From contig JANAVB010016200.1 in the NCBI GenBank assembly GCA_029216955.1, positions 1,912,335 through 1,976,334 on the forward strand: DNA of 64,000 nt. Direction: 5' to 3'. Below, one piece after another: positions 23,326 through 35,068 of this stretch; the stretch's first letter is position 1, and each line of letters begins with the position of its first letter. The position numbers and the translations under genes are program-made. This DNA is from Iris pallida. Taxonomy: Eukaryota > Streptophyta > Magnoliopsida > Asparagales > Iridaceae. The notes beneath the pieces are model-generated. The model was not told the origin of the DNA. It searched no databases and worked only from the letters and a program-made list of their open reading frames with translations.

Positions 23326-24174
23326 GTACCCTTATCTTTTTGGACCTTGAGGTATACTTTCTATCCTTCTCATCAGTTGCATTTCGCCTTTCAATTTCGA
23401 GGACGAAATTCTTTTAAGGAGGGTAGATTTGTCACTACCACATTTCTAGTGTGAGGGTATTTTTGTTATTTTGGGGTATTTTAAAATTTATTAGAATTAA
23501 TTAGAGTTTATGGGAATTTTTGGGAATTTATTTGGAATTGTTTGACTAGGTTGACTTTTGGCTAGTGTTGACTTTGTAGACCTACCTAGAAGCTAACCCT
23601 AGTTAGTGGGCCATGGTTAGGTCAAGAGACTCTAGTCTAACCTAGCCTAGCACTTGGTTTAAGTCATTTTAGCAAATAGGAATAGAAGTCATAAGCCATG
23701 ACTTGTGGTTTAGAACCTTGTTTAAATCAAATCTACATTTAGCTTTGTAGTGGCCCAAGGCCCAACCAAATGACAAGACCCTAACCCTAACCCACTTGGC
23801 CGGCCACCATATCCACCTAGGGATTCCCCCATTATAAATATCCTCCTAGTTTTTAGGGCTAGCCTCCCTCCTTAGAAAAAATAGATCTAAGAAGAAAGAG
23901 GTGAGTTCTTGTCTTAATAAATTCATTTTAATTCCATAATAGGTCCTAAAATCTCCAAATCAGTTGCAATGATTTCTAATGCTGGTATTCTTGCTGCTAT
24001 GAATGTTTTGGTCCAGTTTGCTATTAATTGGAAGTGATTTGGACATCAAGCAAAGAGCTAGAAGAGCCATTTCCTATTGAAACTTCACATTGAGGTATCT
24101 CCTTCATTTCTCCATGAAACTTCATGTAGTCTTCACTAATAGGAAGCCCTAAGGGTCCCCCTAGGATTTGGATA

Positions 24175-24850
24175 GGTTCGTGTCCTGTGTCAGTGGTTTC
24201 GTGTCCATTTGGGACACGTATCAGGAACCCACTGTAGGTGTTTGTTGAAATGTCCCAAAGGACATTTCAACCTATTTTCTAGAAATCTTTTGAATAGGAA
24301 TCTAGATCTTATTATTGCTTATTGATTTCTGTCTTTCTGAGGTGGTATTTGTATCGTGTCGTGTCATTTTGGACACACGAACCCACAGTTTCTGACCGCA
24401 CAGCAGTCCCCTGCTACTCGGGGGCAAGATCTCCCTGGACACGACACTTGGACACGAATAAATTGACACACACTATGGGGCAGTGTCTGTCATGACACTC
24501 CCCAAGTGACACGACCTCTCGTGTCGTGTCGAGGGTGCACGACACGCCACACTGGTTTTACACTGAGTCTGTGTACTCGTGTGTATGGGCTCTGATACGC
24601 GTGTCTAACTTGGACACGCGGACACGAGGACCCAGGACAGGAGGACCTAGACTTAACCCTAGTCTAGGGGTACCCAGGTGCACGAGCACATGGCCTACCA
24701 CGTGCTGTGTCGTGTGCACGACACTCGTGCACACGTGCACGAGACTTTGTTCACTGCACTGTGTCCAAGTTGTTGTTCTGGTTTATATTCCAGTTCGGAC
24801 ACATTGTGTCCACTTGGGTGGACACCAATAGTTGTGTGACACGTACACAT
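24175..24850. promoter_or_regulatory. GACAC/GTGTC motif cluster in LTR C
   Basis: By eye there are at least 25 copies of GACAC or its complement GTGTC in about 680 bp, many as GACACGA or TCGTGTCG, on both strands and with irregular spacing (for example around 24437-24460 and 24515-24545). The spacing is too irregular for a simple satellite. TGTC is the core of auxin-response-factor sites, so a regulatory role is possible but is inference. Confidence 0.5.
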
Positions 24851-26306
24851 TGTATACTTTAGTTACCAACCTCTGTTGTTGTATTTTAGATTGTTTTGAA
24901 TTATGAATTCTCGATTTACCCATATTTAACTGATACATGTTTCTCCTGAGATTTCCAGTTCTGGAAATGGATTTTAGTAGCTGTTTTAGCCTATTTAGAT
25001 ACTGTTTATTTCAGGTTTTACAACCTAATATAGTTCCCCTATATAATTCCCTAGTGTGTGTTCGTTTTGGTGTGTTTTGGGGGTTATTTGATATCAAATG
25101 GGCTTAAATGAAAACTGGAAAACCTGAGAATGTTTTAGACTGTTTTTGAGTCCTAATTGAACTAGAAAATGTTTTCTATGTTGTATCATACCTGGGAATG
25201 CTAGGATTGAAAGCTGAAATCTGGAAATGGATTTTGACTAAAAAACTGAGTTTAAGAACAATGTTTTCATTCCCTTTTTCCTTTTTCCTTTCTTCTTAAA
25301 CTAGAAATTGATGTGTAACTTATTGTAAAAAATTGAGTTTTGTTCAGTCTCCTATAACCTGGGAATGAACTAATGTATTTAAATGTGATTTCATCCTCAT
25401 TATATGGTATGTTAGTTTGAGGTTAAACTGAGAATTGTGGACATGAATTGTTTCCTTTCCTTATTCCTTATGACTTAGGTTTCCAGTTTGGAACCTGAGA
25501 TTTTGGCTATGAAATTCATGCATGTTTCATGTGACACTCTCTTCACTGTCACATGTATTTTTTCCTGTGCACAAACACACTGTCCTCATCACAGTATCAC
25601 ACTGTACTGTAAAAATTTCCTGCTGTACATACCCTTGTTTCCCTGTGAACACTGGGATATATACACCACATCACCACTGTTATTCCTGCACTTGGAGACA
25701 TCCCAACACAGTGTTTCCCTTTACTGCTATCAAGTCCTGCATACTATTGACACTGTTTTTCCTGCATGCCAGTTCACACACACACACACTGTTACATATG
25801 TTCTTATTATGCCTATTTATATTAATATATATACATATTATGTACACTCTAGTATAGATGTAATTATGTGTATATAATGTATAATGTGGTTTCATGTATG
25901 AGTTGTGAAAGTTGTGGGTTGTAGATAGTGAAGATCAAATGATGTATGGTTATCATAGGCTTGTATTATATATATACTCTATGTATATGTTGTAGGTGTA
26001 TAGGTGTAAGCCTTACTCAGGTATACATGAAATTCTTGATAGATAGCTAATGTGAGGTAAATTAATGTGTGTTGTTTGTTGGTTGTATAGCCTAGGATTG
26101 GTGTGTGTTGTCTAGAATAGATTGTTAGACCTAGTTAGCCTAGTTTAGACTCAATTAGACTTGGTTGACCTAGTTTGACTTCTAGGGTTGACCAAAGTTG
26201 ACCAAGAGTTGACTTTGGTCTAGATTGACTTAGAATCATATAGAATGCATAGTAGGACTCCATTTTGATATTCTGGACTTGTTGTGACTTGTGCTGTTCT
26301 GATTAG

Positions 26307-26360
26307 GAGCCAGACACCACTCCTTGGACAGTACGTTTTATACCGGACACTCAGTTACAG
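26307..26360 (+). CDS. Candidate internal exon in LTR C
   Basis: Bounded by the acceptor GATTAG and the GC-type donor CAG|GCGAGTACAT. Open in the phase that joins the terminal exon at 27007. The donor context resembles that of the middle exon in LTR B (GAG|GCAAGTACAT). No known domain. A coding role is a hypothesis. Confidence 0.3.
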
Positions 26361-27006
26361 GCGAGTACATTCTCTGATCATTTTATATCCTGCTAAGAAT
26401 TATTTCCTGCAGTAGATTACTTTACTTGTACTGTCACGTTGGTCATACGGATTGGTACTATATGGATCTCTACATGCGATGTTATCCTCCTCGGGAGCAT
26501 CGGGTACATTGTGCTTGTGCGTTTCACTTACATCATGTACTCCTGTGCTTCTATTTTATATGTGCACTCCTGTGAATCTTGTACTCTCATGTTCACGGAG
26601 CCCCCATGTATACTATCATGTGCACCCTATATGGGCCCCCATGTGATATCATGTACAATAACATAACCTGTTTATATCCTTGTATATTGATTGGAGAAAC
26701 GGGAGAGTGCTAGTAGTCATGTGAACAATTTCATAGTAGTGTAGATCATGTACAACTCTTTAGTGTAGATCATGTACAAATATGTCCCGTTCACATGTGC
26801 TATCCTGTACTCTACATCACTAGCCACTGTTAGTTCTCTATGTATAGTAGATATTTACATTACAGTTCTCTTCCTGTTTACATACCGCATTTCTTCAGTA
26901 CTTGTATCTTACTTTACTGCAAGTTTATATTTTCTAACCTGCTATGAATTGTTGAGATGTACTGTGCTCGCTCCTGTCCTGACTGGACCTGTTGAAAATA
27001 TTACAG

Positions 27007-27122
27007 AGGACGAGAAGGAGGCTTGCCTGGACACCTACTACGGGGCAGCCTTAGATGACACATGTGAGCTGGACCCTCAGGAGGATCCAGCAGTAGCTGA
27101 GGACTTTCCCCCGACTGCCTAG
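27007..27122 (+). CDS. Candidate terminal exon of an LTR-encoded acidic protein (C)
   Basis: After the acceptor ATATTACAG the frame reads EDEKEACLDTYYG, then a strongly acidic Pro-rich tail (PQEDPAVAEDFPPTA) and a stop. It parallels the terminal exon in LTR B (IEDAELLYNSYYDP, then an acidic tail). An ORF extending 5' to 26772 is open but lacks features. No family is recognised and splicing is untested. Confidence 0.35.
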
Positions 27123-27471
27123 ACTAGATTAGCTAGCTTGTTTTCATTTATAGTCTTGAGACATGTTCTAGTTAGACTCTTTTGGAGATCAGTTGTATAT
27201 ATTCTTTTATCTGAGACCTTGTACTGCTGGTATTATCTTAGACTACTGTTTTATCTATTTCATTTCCTTGAGTTCTATTCATATCGTGCTGTATCTTCCT
27301 TAGTTGTGATTGAGTTTCTATTTCTATGTCACCCCCGTTCGGGGAGTATAAACTGTTTAGATGTATACTGTTAGGTGATGTGACTTAGGACAGCGTTCTA
27401 CTGCCGACACTGCGGCGTAGGCTGGGCGTATTCACGTCTCGTGTCCTTACTCTAGGGTGCGGGTCGTGACA

Positions 27472-29113
27472 GTTTTATTGGGCTTGGCTTCTCTTTTGTG
27501 GATTGGAGTTCTAAGATCTTGTTCCACACAACACGACTGTCTTGACCCAACACGACCTGGCACGGTTTTTGGTGTTTTGCTTATGACCTGTACGGTTTTT
27601 GTGATTTCTGTGATTTATGATCCTAGTACTTCTGATCTTCTTATTAGTGACCCGATGGGGGTGTGCTCTTAACTTGTAACCTGTGATTCATAATTAATCT
27701 TTGTAACTGGATAACTTAATAGTGGCCCGTGGCGGCGCACTCCTGACTTGTAACTTGACTTGATGCTGTTGTGATGGCTAACTTGACTCATATAATCAAC
27801 TCTGACACCGTGGGTGTTCATTCTTGCTGCTTCGTGCAATCTACTTGTCTTGTCTTATCTTGCATCATGTCTAGGACGTGACTCCCTGTTTACCACAGTC
27901 AGGGATTCGTACTGAATATGAATTAGGTTAATGACTAGATCAAACTATAGTCCATGGAGAATCTCCAGTCACAGGCGATCTTGTTATCTGGGCGCTTTAA
28001 TGGACTTGTAGCCTGCCGACGAGTAGGGCACATTTCCAGCACACTGTCATGTGTTGCACCCTCTAAGTCACCTAAGGGTATATCGACTCCTGGGCGATGT
28101 ACCCAACCATACTCTCAACCCGCGGAAGGATAACTGGATAGTCTGTAGGGCTTGGGACTAGGAAATTCTCATTTGCATCTTGTTAGTAATTAGGCTTGTG
28201 ATAACCATAGTTAGTTAAGTAGTAAGCCGTAGTATTTGCTTGGCCGCTTGTGAATGGATGGTGTCTAGCCCTGTCTAAGTCTCGTCTAGTCCCAGTACCT
28301 GGTTTCTCCTGAACATGCTTGTTTTATTTATCTTTAACAATAAATGGGTAGAGACAAGGTGCTATTCAGGCGAAGGGTACAACCTCGGTCCTTGTTTGCT
28401 TAAGGGTTGTAACCTGACTCCCAGAATGGTTCCACGTCCCTAGTCGTTTATTGTCCTGTTTTACTCTTTATTACTTGTACATTCTCCTATTTTTCTTATG
28501 ATCTGATATGCTGGCTTTTGTTTTTATTTCGTGGCCTCCCTGTGGCACTTGCTCTTTCTGGGGTTTGACCCAGCTGGCTTTGTGTGGCCAGATTTTGGAG
28601 CAGCTCCCGAGAATCTACCGAACTTCCAGCCCAATAGTGACAACTAGACGAAACCCGGGCCAAGAGTGGGTTTTCCATTTTGATTCGCTCACTACATTGT
28701 AAAATTATTCTTTTGAGGCATTTAGCCGACGAGCACCTGTTAACTCGATGCATATTTACTTAATGTCTGCCTACGGGCTGTAAACATGATTAACAAATCC
28801 TAGGGTTGATCATGTATGACTAAACTCTTGCTAGTCCTCGCATTTTGTACGACTAGCTTCATGATCAGCTGAATATGTAATATTTGGGACGCCTTTTATT
28901 GTGTATTTGGTGATCTGATATCTTGTAATTATTATTACTTGCTTGAGATTGAGACATTAGGCTTGTTCATGACCATAGGAGACTGTTGGCTTGTAGTTAA
29001 ACCCTCATATATCTAGACAGCCGTGACCGTATAGCGAGGTGGATTCCATTTCAATATACGTAGCTAGCTATGTATGCCCCCGCTCTCCAGTATTCTAGTT
29101 CTGGGGCGTTACA
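27472..29113 (+). repeat. 3' LTR of A, second part
   Basis: Resumes at GTTTTATTGGGCTTGG and runs to GGGGCGTTACA. It matches 15695-17314 with scattered substitutions. The conserved 64-codon ORF (28508-28702; 16717-16911 in the 5' copy) is LTR sequence with no recognised domain. Confidence 0.92.
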
Positions 29114-29970
29114 ACAACTGTCTGAACAAGCTCATGACAATATAAAGCTTGTAAAACTGGGCTAAAGAGCATAAACAAGTAATAGATAAAATGTGTAACC
29201 ATAATAAATACCCACTACAACAAAAAGACCTATTAATGACGCTTGATAAGTGGTTTTCATGACGGCTGATGTGGAAGCGTCATCAAAGTTCAACAAGACT
29301 AGAATCTATGACGGTTTACATTAAAAACGTTATTGATAGTGCTCCAGTGATACGAGCGTTATAAAAAAAGCAAAAAAAATTTAAGTCAAAACCTCGACTC
29401 CCCCGCAATTCTCCCGCACATAAGAAAAATTCTAAACCCTCTCTCTTTCTCCTTCTCCTTCTCCTCCCGCTCCCCAACTCCCCTCAGCCCACTCCCCGCT
29501 TCCCAACTCCCATCAGCCCGTTCCTCGCCTCCCTCGGTTACAGACTCCACCGCAGAGGGAAGGTTGTCACCGGCGTAGCCTTCACCAACGGTTTGTCCTA
29601 AAATCTCGATCATTGCTTATTTTATGCCCTAAATTCTGCCTCAACATGATTTTAGTAAAATCTTCTAATTTTTGACAACCATACATGCATCCATCTCTCC
29701 AAAATTAGGGTTCTTTTAGGGTTTCCCGACGTCCCCATCCACGTCGACGATGATCCGAAAAGGGCTGCATCATCGTTGACTTCACTTGATTAAGTGAGTG
29801 ATTTTGATTTGGATTTTTTTCCCTAAAAAAAGATTTTGTTGGGAATTGTTCTATGTGCGCTTCATGTTCGATGAAATAATTGTAAGTATCAAATGCTTGT
29901 GTTCTTTGATTTTTTTTTCTGCTTGTTCTTGTTCAAGGGAGTGTAATTGCATTTGGGGAGCCGAGTCCGA

Positions 29971-30723
29971 AGCCTCTCCACAGTCACAGCCGCGACCAGG
30001 CGAGGTGCTGTGCGTGCCTGCGAGCCGAGTCCGAAGCCTCCCTTCGAATTCTGACACTAAATTCTGGGGTATAAATTTTAAACTCTTGATTGATTTCAGT
30101 TTCTGGGTTTATTTTGTTTGTCGATGATGTTGTTGGATCTCGATCCCTACATAAAAAGGGTTTCGATCGACTGATACGTATTGGGTTCGATTTTGGCTTG
30201 ACGATCCTACGATTGTCTTTGTTTGTGAAGCACGAATGATCTTTAGATCATGTTCGGTTCTTTACTTGTTGTTGGATCATTTTCGGTTTTGGGTTACCTA
30301 GCTGCTGTTGGAATTATTTGTGATGTATATATTGTTGGTTTGGGTTTCTTGTATAAATTGTTGCTTGGGTTCTCCTTCCTACACTTGCTGTAGGATGTTG
30401 GTTTAGGTTTTCCTTATTATAAATGTTGGGTTGGGAAAGATTTCTTTGTTGTAGGAGACGTTTTGCTATTTGGATTAAAATTGTTGGTTGGGTATCTATT
30501 ATGCATGATGGGTTTAACTTGGTACTGTGGGTGTTTTTTTTGGGAGCTTTTCGATATAAATCATATGCGGGTATATATTAGTTGGGAGTATTTCTATTTC
30601 GGGATTGACATCTCCATTAGCATGCATGCGTCGTTGATTTTGGGACTACGTCCATTATGCCATGCATGGATGTTTTACTTTATTTGTCGGTTTCGGTTTT
30701 TATTAGAGTACTCTGATACTCTT
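29971..30723 (+). repeat. Internal direct repeat 1 of the CACTA element
   Basis: About 753 bp starting AGCCTCTCCACAG, repeated with few differences at 31004-31755. It includes a hairpin-capable GAGTCCGAAG with CTTCGAATTC, and long open stretches rich in Gly, Leu and aromatic residues without a recognised domain. Confidence 0.85.
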
Positions 30724-31003
30724 GGTGATGTTCGTTCGACCAAATGAACCAAAGCGTTGCAGATCGTATTGGATACACTGGCTCCGTGTCGGGACGTGTC
30801 CTATACGTGTTATGGCACGCTAGTATAGCAGATGATGATTGATCCTTATCTGAGACATCTTATATATGTTATTTCGTTTCTTGTCGTTGGTCGTAGTTTG
30901 TATGTTGGTACTGTTGGGTTGTTCATTCTGGGTGCAGATACGCTCGTATTTGTACGAGTCGATACTGGACACGGATGTGAGGATACCTTCGTATCGATGA
31001 TGT

Positions 31004-31755
31004 AGCCTCTCCACAGTTGCAGCCGCGACCCGACGAGGCGCTGTGCGTGCCTGCGAGCCGAGTCCGAAGCCTCCCTTCGGATTCTGACACCAAATTCTGG
31101 GGTATAAATTCTAAACTCTTAATTGATTTCAGTTTTTGGATTTATTTTGTTTGTCGATGATGTTGTTGGATCTCGATCCCTACATAAGAAGGGTTTCGAT
31201 CGACTGATACGTGTTGGGTTCGATTTTGGCTTGACGATCCTACGATTGTCTTTGTTTGTGAAGCGGAAATGATCTTTAGATCATGTTCGGTTCTTTACTT
31301 GTTGTTGGATCATTTTCGATTTCGGATTACCTAGCTGCTGTTGGAATTATTTGTGATGGATGCATTATTGGTTTAGGTTTCTTGTATAAATTGTTGCTTG
31401 GGTTCTCCTTCCTATACTTGTTGTGGGATGTTGGTTTAGATTTTCCCTATTATACATGTTGGATTGGGAAAGATTTCTTTGCTGTAGGAGATGTTTTGCT
31501 ATTTGGATTAAAATTGTTGGTTGGGTATCTATTATGCATGATGGGTTTAACTTGGTACTGTGGATATTTTTGTTGGGAGCTTTTCGATATAAATCACATG
31601 CGGGTATATATTAGTTGGGAGTATTTCTATTTCGGAAATGACATCTCCATTAGCATGCCTGCATTGTTGATTTTGGGACTACGTCCACTATGCCATGCCT
31701 AGATGTTTTACTTTATTTGTCGGTTTCGGTTTTTATTAGAGTACTCTGATACTCT
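31004..31755 (+). repeat. Internal direct repeat 2 of the CACTA element
   Basis: Second copy of the 29971-30723 unit. The ORF 31283-31702 is the longer version of 30463-30747. The frame differs between copies because of indels, which argues against a selected protein. Confidence 0.85.
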
Positions 31756-34700
31756 CGGTTTTTCGATATAAATCACAGACTCTAAAATTGACAGACTCTA
31801 AAAGTGAGGGTTTTGCTTTCTTTTTCAGGATTTTGCTATATGTACATGTGCTATGGATAGTCTTCATGTGACCAAGTTGAAGCGTTATAAGTGTGCTTCT
31901 TCGCTACAGTATCTGTGAGATTTTTGATGTCGATAGTTTTGATGTAGCTAAAGTGTACTCTATATATTTTGAGAAGATGTATATAATGAAATGGAGAAAT
32001 GTAGAATGGTAGCTAAAATACTCTATTTTGAGACAATAAAATGGAGAATGGTACTTTATATTACATTTCAATGCTTTGTTGTGAATATGGTTCAAAGTGG
32101 TTGTTTTCGAATTGAATTGAGCAGCGTTTGGAATGTCATGCAGTATAGAGCGTTATAAATGTGATACAACGACCATATACAGCAGTTTTTCATAACTATC
32201 CATGACGCTTTGAAAATAAAACGTAGCAGAAATTCAACATATTAATGACGGTTTTGGATGAATTATCTATAACGCTTTTAAAAATATTTATAACACCCAA
32301 TTTCATAACGCTTGGATTGAGAAAAAAAAAGCGTCATGGTTTGCAATTAATGGCGCATTTTAGCCGTCATTAAAAGGTTTTTTTGTTGTAGTGACCTGAA
32401 TCGGCAACAACAACACCTCCATGATCAACGAACCATTTCTGCATAATCAACTACTTGGAGAGATCACAAGGTCCTTAGGGGACATAGCTTGGTACAAGAA
32501 ACAACAAGCCAATGTACAGTAATGAAAATGCAACTGCTAAAGGGTAACTATCCTAACCAGCTAGGTGATATGCATGTAAGAACATGTTCCAAATATCAGG
32601 TTTAACCACTGAGGCTCACAAGCTCCTCAGCAAGCAAATACCTAAGGCACCGTGTCGTGATACCTTACATAAGCAATAAAATAATACCGACAATAGTATA
32701 ATAACCAAGTCCCAAATATGGTTACGAGATTAAGCAAAAAAAATAATCTGATATGTCGGTAATATTCTTCCCACCCCATGTCTAGTACTAGCAAGTCGAG
32801 TCAAGTCCAATACATCAAGTCACAAGTGCAAGTAACAATCTAGTATCCTATCACGAAGTCCAAGCTACGAATACTCATGTAGACTCTGCATCATGAACTG
32901 TGTCGGTGTCCGGTGGTCTATCGTGTTAATAAAATATGAATAAAATATATGCAATATATAGTGTCGATACTCGATGACCACCAGATATCATCAACACCCG
33001 AATACAGTATGGACGCAAAGTATCGACTAATCATACATCCTCAATGATAATGGACAAGAAAAATAAAAAACAACAATAAAAGAAAGGACGATAAATTGTA
33101 ACATTGACAATGTACACTTGCATGTGGTCTCTAAGCATGCGTATGACGGTCCGACTCCGGTATCCTCAGTCACATCGTCACGTACTCCTAGCTAGAATAA
33201 ATATACAACTACCAATCAATGACATTTCTATGTCATACACACGCTTATATTTACAACCATACTATATATAGCTTCGACTCGGCGTATTCTAACTAGACTA
33301 GTACCATACCATATATAGCTACATCTAATATACTTAGTTATCAAATTACCACGATAAAAATAATATTTTGATAAAATAAAAATATAATATTTAATTCTGG
33401 AATATTAATTAAAAATATTTATAAACTATTTTAGACTATGATAATTACAAGAAAACAAGCATCTAAGAAGTATATCTAACTAGTAGCACATTATCACCAA
33501 TTTGTCGATCCGATTGGACCCAAAAGTAAATAGAAAAATATAGGTTTTTAATTCTAAGATAAATCATAAAGGTATTAAAAAATAATTTTATATCAAAAAG
33601 TGAATAACATTTATTGTAGAAAAATACTACGAAGTTTAGAACACAAAATAATACTAGTTAATTAGTCACAACTCTATAGGTAACATGCTACTCCAATAAA
33701 ATACCATTTTTTTATAATAAGAATATATTTATTAATTCTGGAATAATATTTGAAAATAATTTATAATATAATTTATATGCAATTTACACCAAATGTCGAT
33801 ATTTAGTGGTCAAATCTAACTAGCCGCACAAGGTTGCAATTTCTCGGGCTATTCGAAAAGATATAATTATACAAAAATATTAATTTAATATTCTGAAATA
33901 ATAAATTTAAAATAATAATTTCCAGAAATTAATTCATGAGTTTTCATGACTTTAGACATCGAAAATCATACGACAATTGGTTGCACAACAACGAACACAA
34001 GAAATTATGAAGATCAATGGATTTCGGCGACAAACGACAAAGATTTGACCATAAATCTATGCAAAACTCATAGAGAAATTTAGTCATGAATGATAGGTTA
34101 AAGAGGGATGTTAGGGTGCTCACCAAGGGTCTCGAAGTCATCTATGTCTTCGCAAAGGGTCGTGGATAGCAGCTATGTCCAGCTCGATTCAGCCTGTATA
34201 CCCTGTCGTAAAACTTGCGCCACGGACAAACCGTTGTGATCCACAAGCCGAGGTTTTGAAGGAAGGTAGGGGACATGTAAAGGAATGTATTAGAGTTAGT
34301 TTAGAGTAAGATTGATCAATAAAAATAGATAAAGCCCTTGTGCAAAGTCAGCCAACCTGTTGGTTCAGAATTTCCGTTACGGCTGAGAAAAACCTCCAAG
34401 TTTAACCCTCAAGCGGCCAAACGAGTAGACGAGACTCCTCCAGGGCTTGATAGGACTGACAAAGGGTCTCTTAGGGTCATCATGGAGGTGGTGGCACGAC
34501 AAACGGAGGTCACAAGTCGACGAAAACAAACTTGCACCAAAATATGTTCACCCTGGACCAACCTTCGTGCAACCCGTCCCGAACAAACAGAGTGGAACCA
34601 TACTTCTTGGAGATGGAAGAGGACACGTAGGGGTACGCACTAGAATTGATTTTATGTCAAAAATATCAAAAAAAAAGTAGAAAAACACGCTCACAAAGTT

Positions 34701-34976
34701 AGCGTACCTTTTGTGTACACAATTTTGGTTTCGGGTGACTTTGTGGCCTTGTGCCGACCAACCTAGGGGTTGTGGATCGTTGGGGGCTTGCTGGGATGAA
34801 GGAGGAAGGTCTTGGGGTCGCGAGGGAGGTGGTGGAAGGGCTAGAAAAGGCTTGGAGTTGGCGGACAACAAGAAGAAGCAACAATAACCACACGGCTTGG
34901 AAGGGAATTTTGGGGTCGAAAATTCTAGGTTAAGGGCTCGATTTTCGTTAGAAATATATATTATTTTTTTCGTTAG

Positions 34977-34978
<2 letters not shown>

Positions 34979-35062
<84 letters not shown>
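34979..35062. repeat. TA microsatellite (about 84 bp)
   Basis: Pure alternating TA, preceded by a short direct repeat GTTAGAAATATAT. Overlapping Ile-Tyr ORFs on both strands are spurious. Confidence 0.97.

Positions 35063-35068
<6 letters not shown>

Larger units (their letters stand above)
23326..27471 (+). mobile_element. Gypsy 3' end C (truncated) inside LTR of A
   Basis: 23326-23429 is the end of an interior, with the TTTCGAGGACGAAATTCTTT motif and the purine tract AAGGAGGGTAGA. 23430-27471 is one complete 4042-bp LTR (TGTCACTACC to CGGGTCGTGACA). The 5' LTR, gag and pol are absent, and no left TSD is present. The simplest history is a deletion that removed the 5' part plus a few bases of host LTR. 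This is not a clean solo LTR, because interior sequence remains. Confidence 0.85.
14624..29113 (+). mobile_element. Gypsy chromovirus A (Tekay-like), degenerate, with nested insertion
   Basis: 5' LTR 14624-17314, interior 17315-22279, 3' LTR 22280-23325 plus 27472-29113. The 5-bp TSD ACAAC lies at 14619-14623 and 29114-29118. The order PR-RT-RNaseH-INT-chromodomain defines a Ty3/gypsy chromovirus. The LTRs differ by many substitutions and indels, so this is older than B. The coding region has several TAG stops and frameshifts. The 3' LTR is split by C. Confidence 0.93.
29213..32393 (+). mobile_element. Non-autonomous CACTA transposon
   Basis: Terminal inverted repeats are CACTACAACAAAAA (29213) and its complement ending TGTTGTAGTG (32393). 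The 3-bp TSD ACC lies at 29210-29212 and 32394-32396. Subterminal ATGACGCT/AGCGTCAT and ATAACGCT motifs repeat in both orientations within about 200 bp of each end, as expected for transposase-binding sites. 3181 bp with no transposase, so it depends on an autonomous CACTA elsewhere. Internal ORFs are short and unrecognised. Confidence 0.9.

Noticed and set aside
24526..24831. 101-codon ORF in LTR C
   Set aside because: Composition is driven by the GACAC/GTGTC cluster. No family features.
31283..31702. 139-codon hydrophobic ORF in the CACTA element
   Set aside because: The duplicate unit has it frame-broken and no domain is recognised, so it is not supported as a gene.
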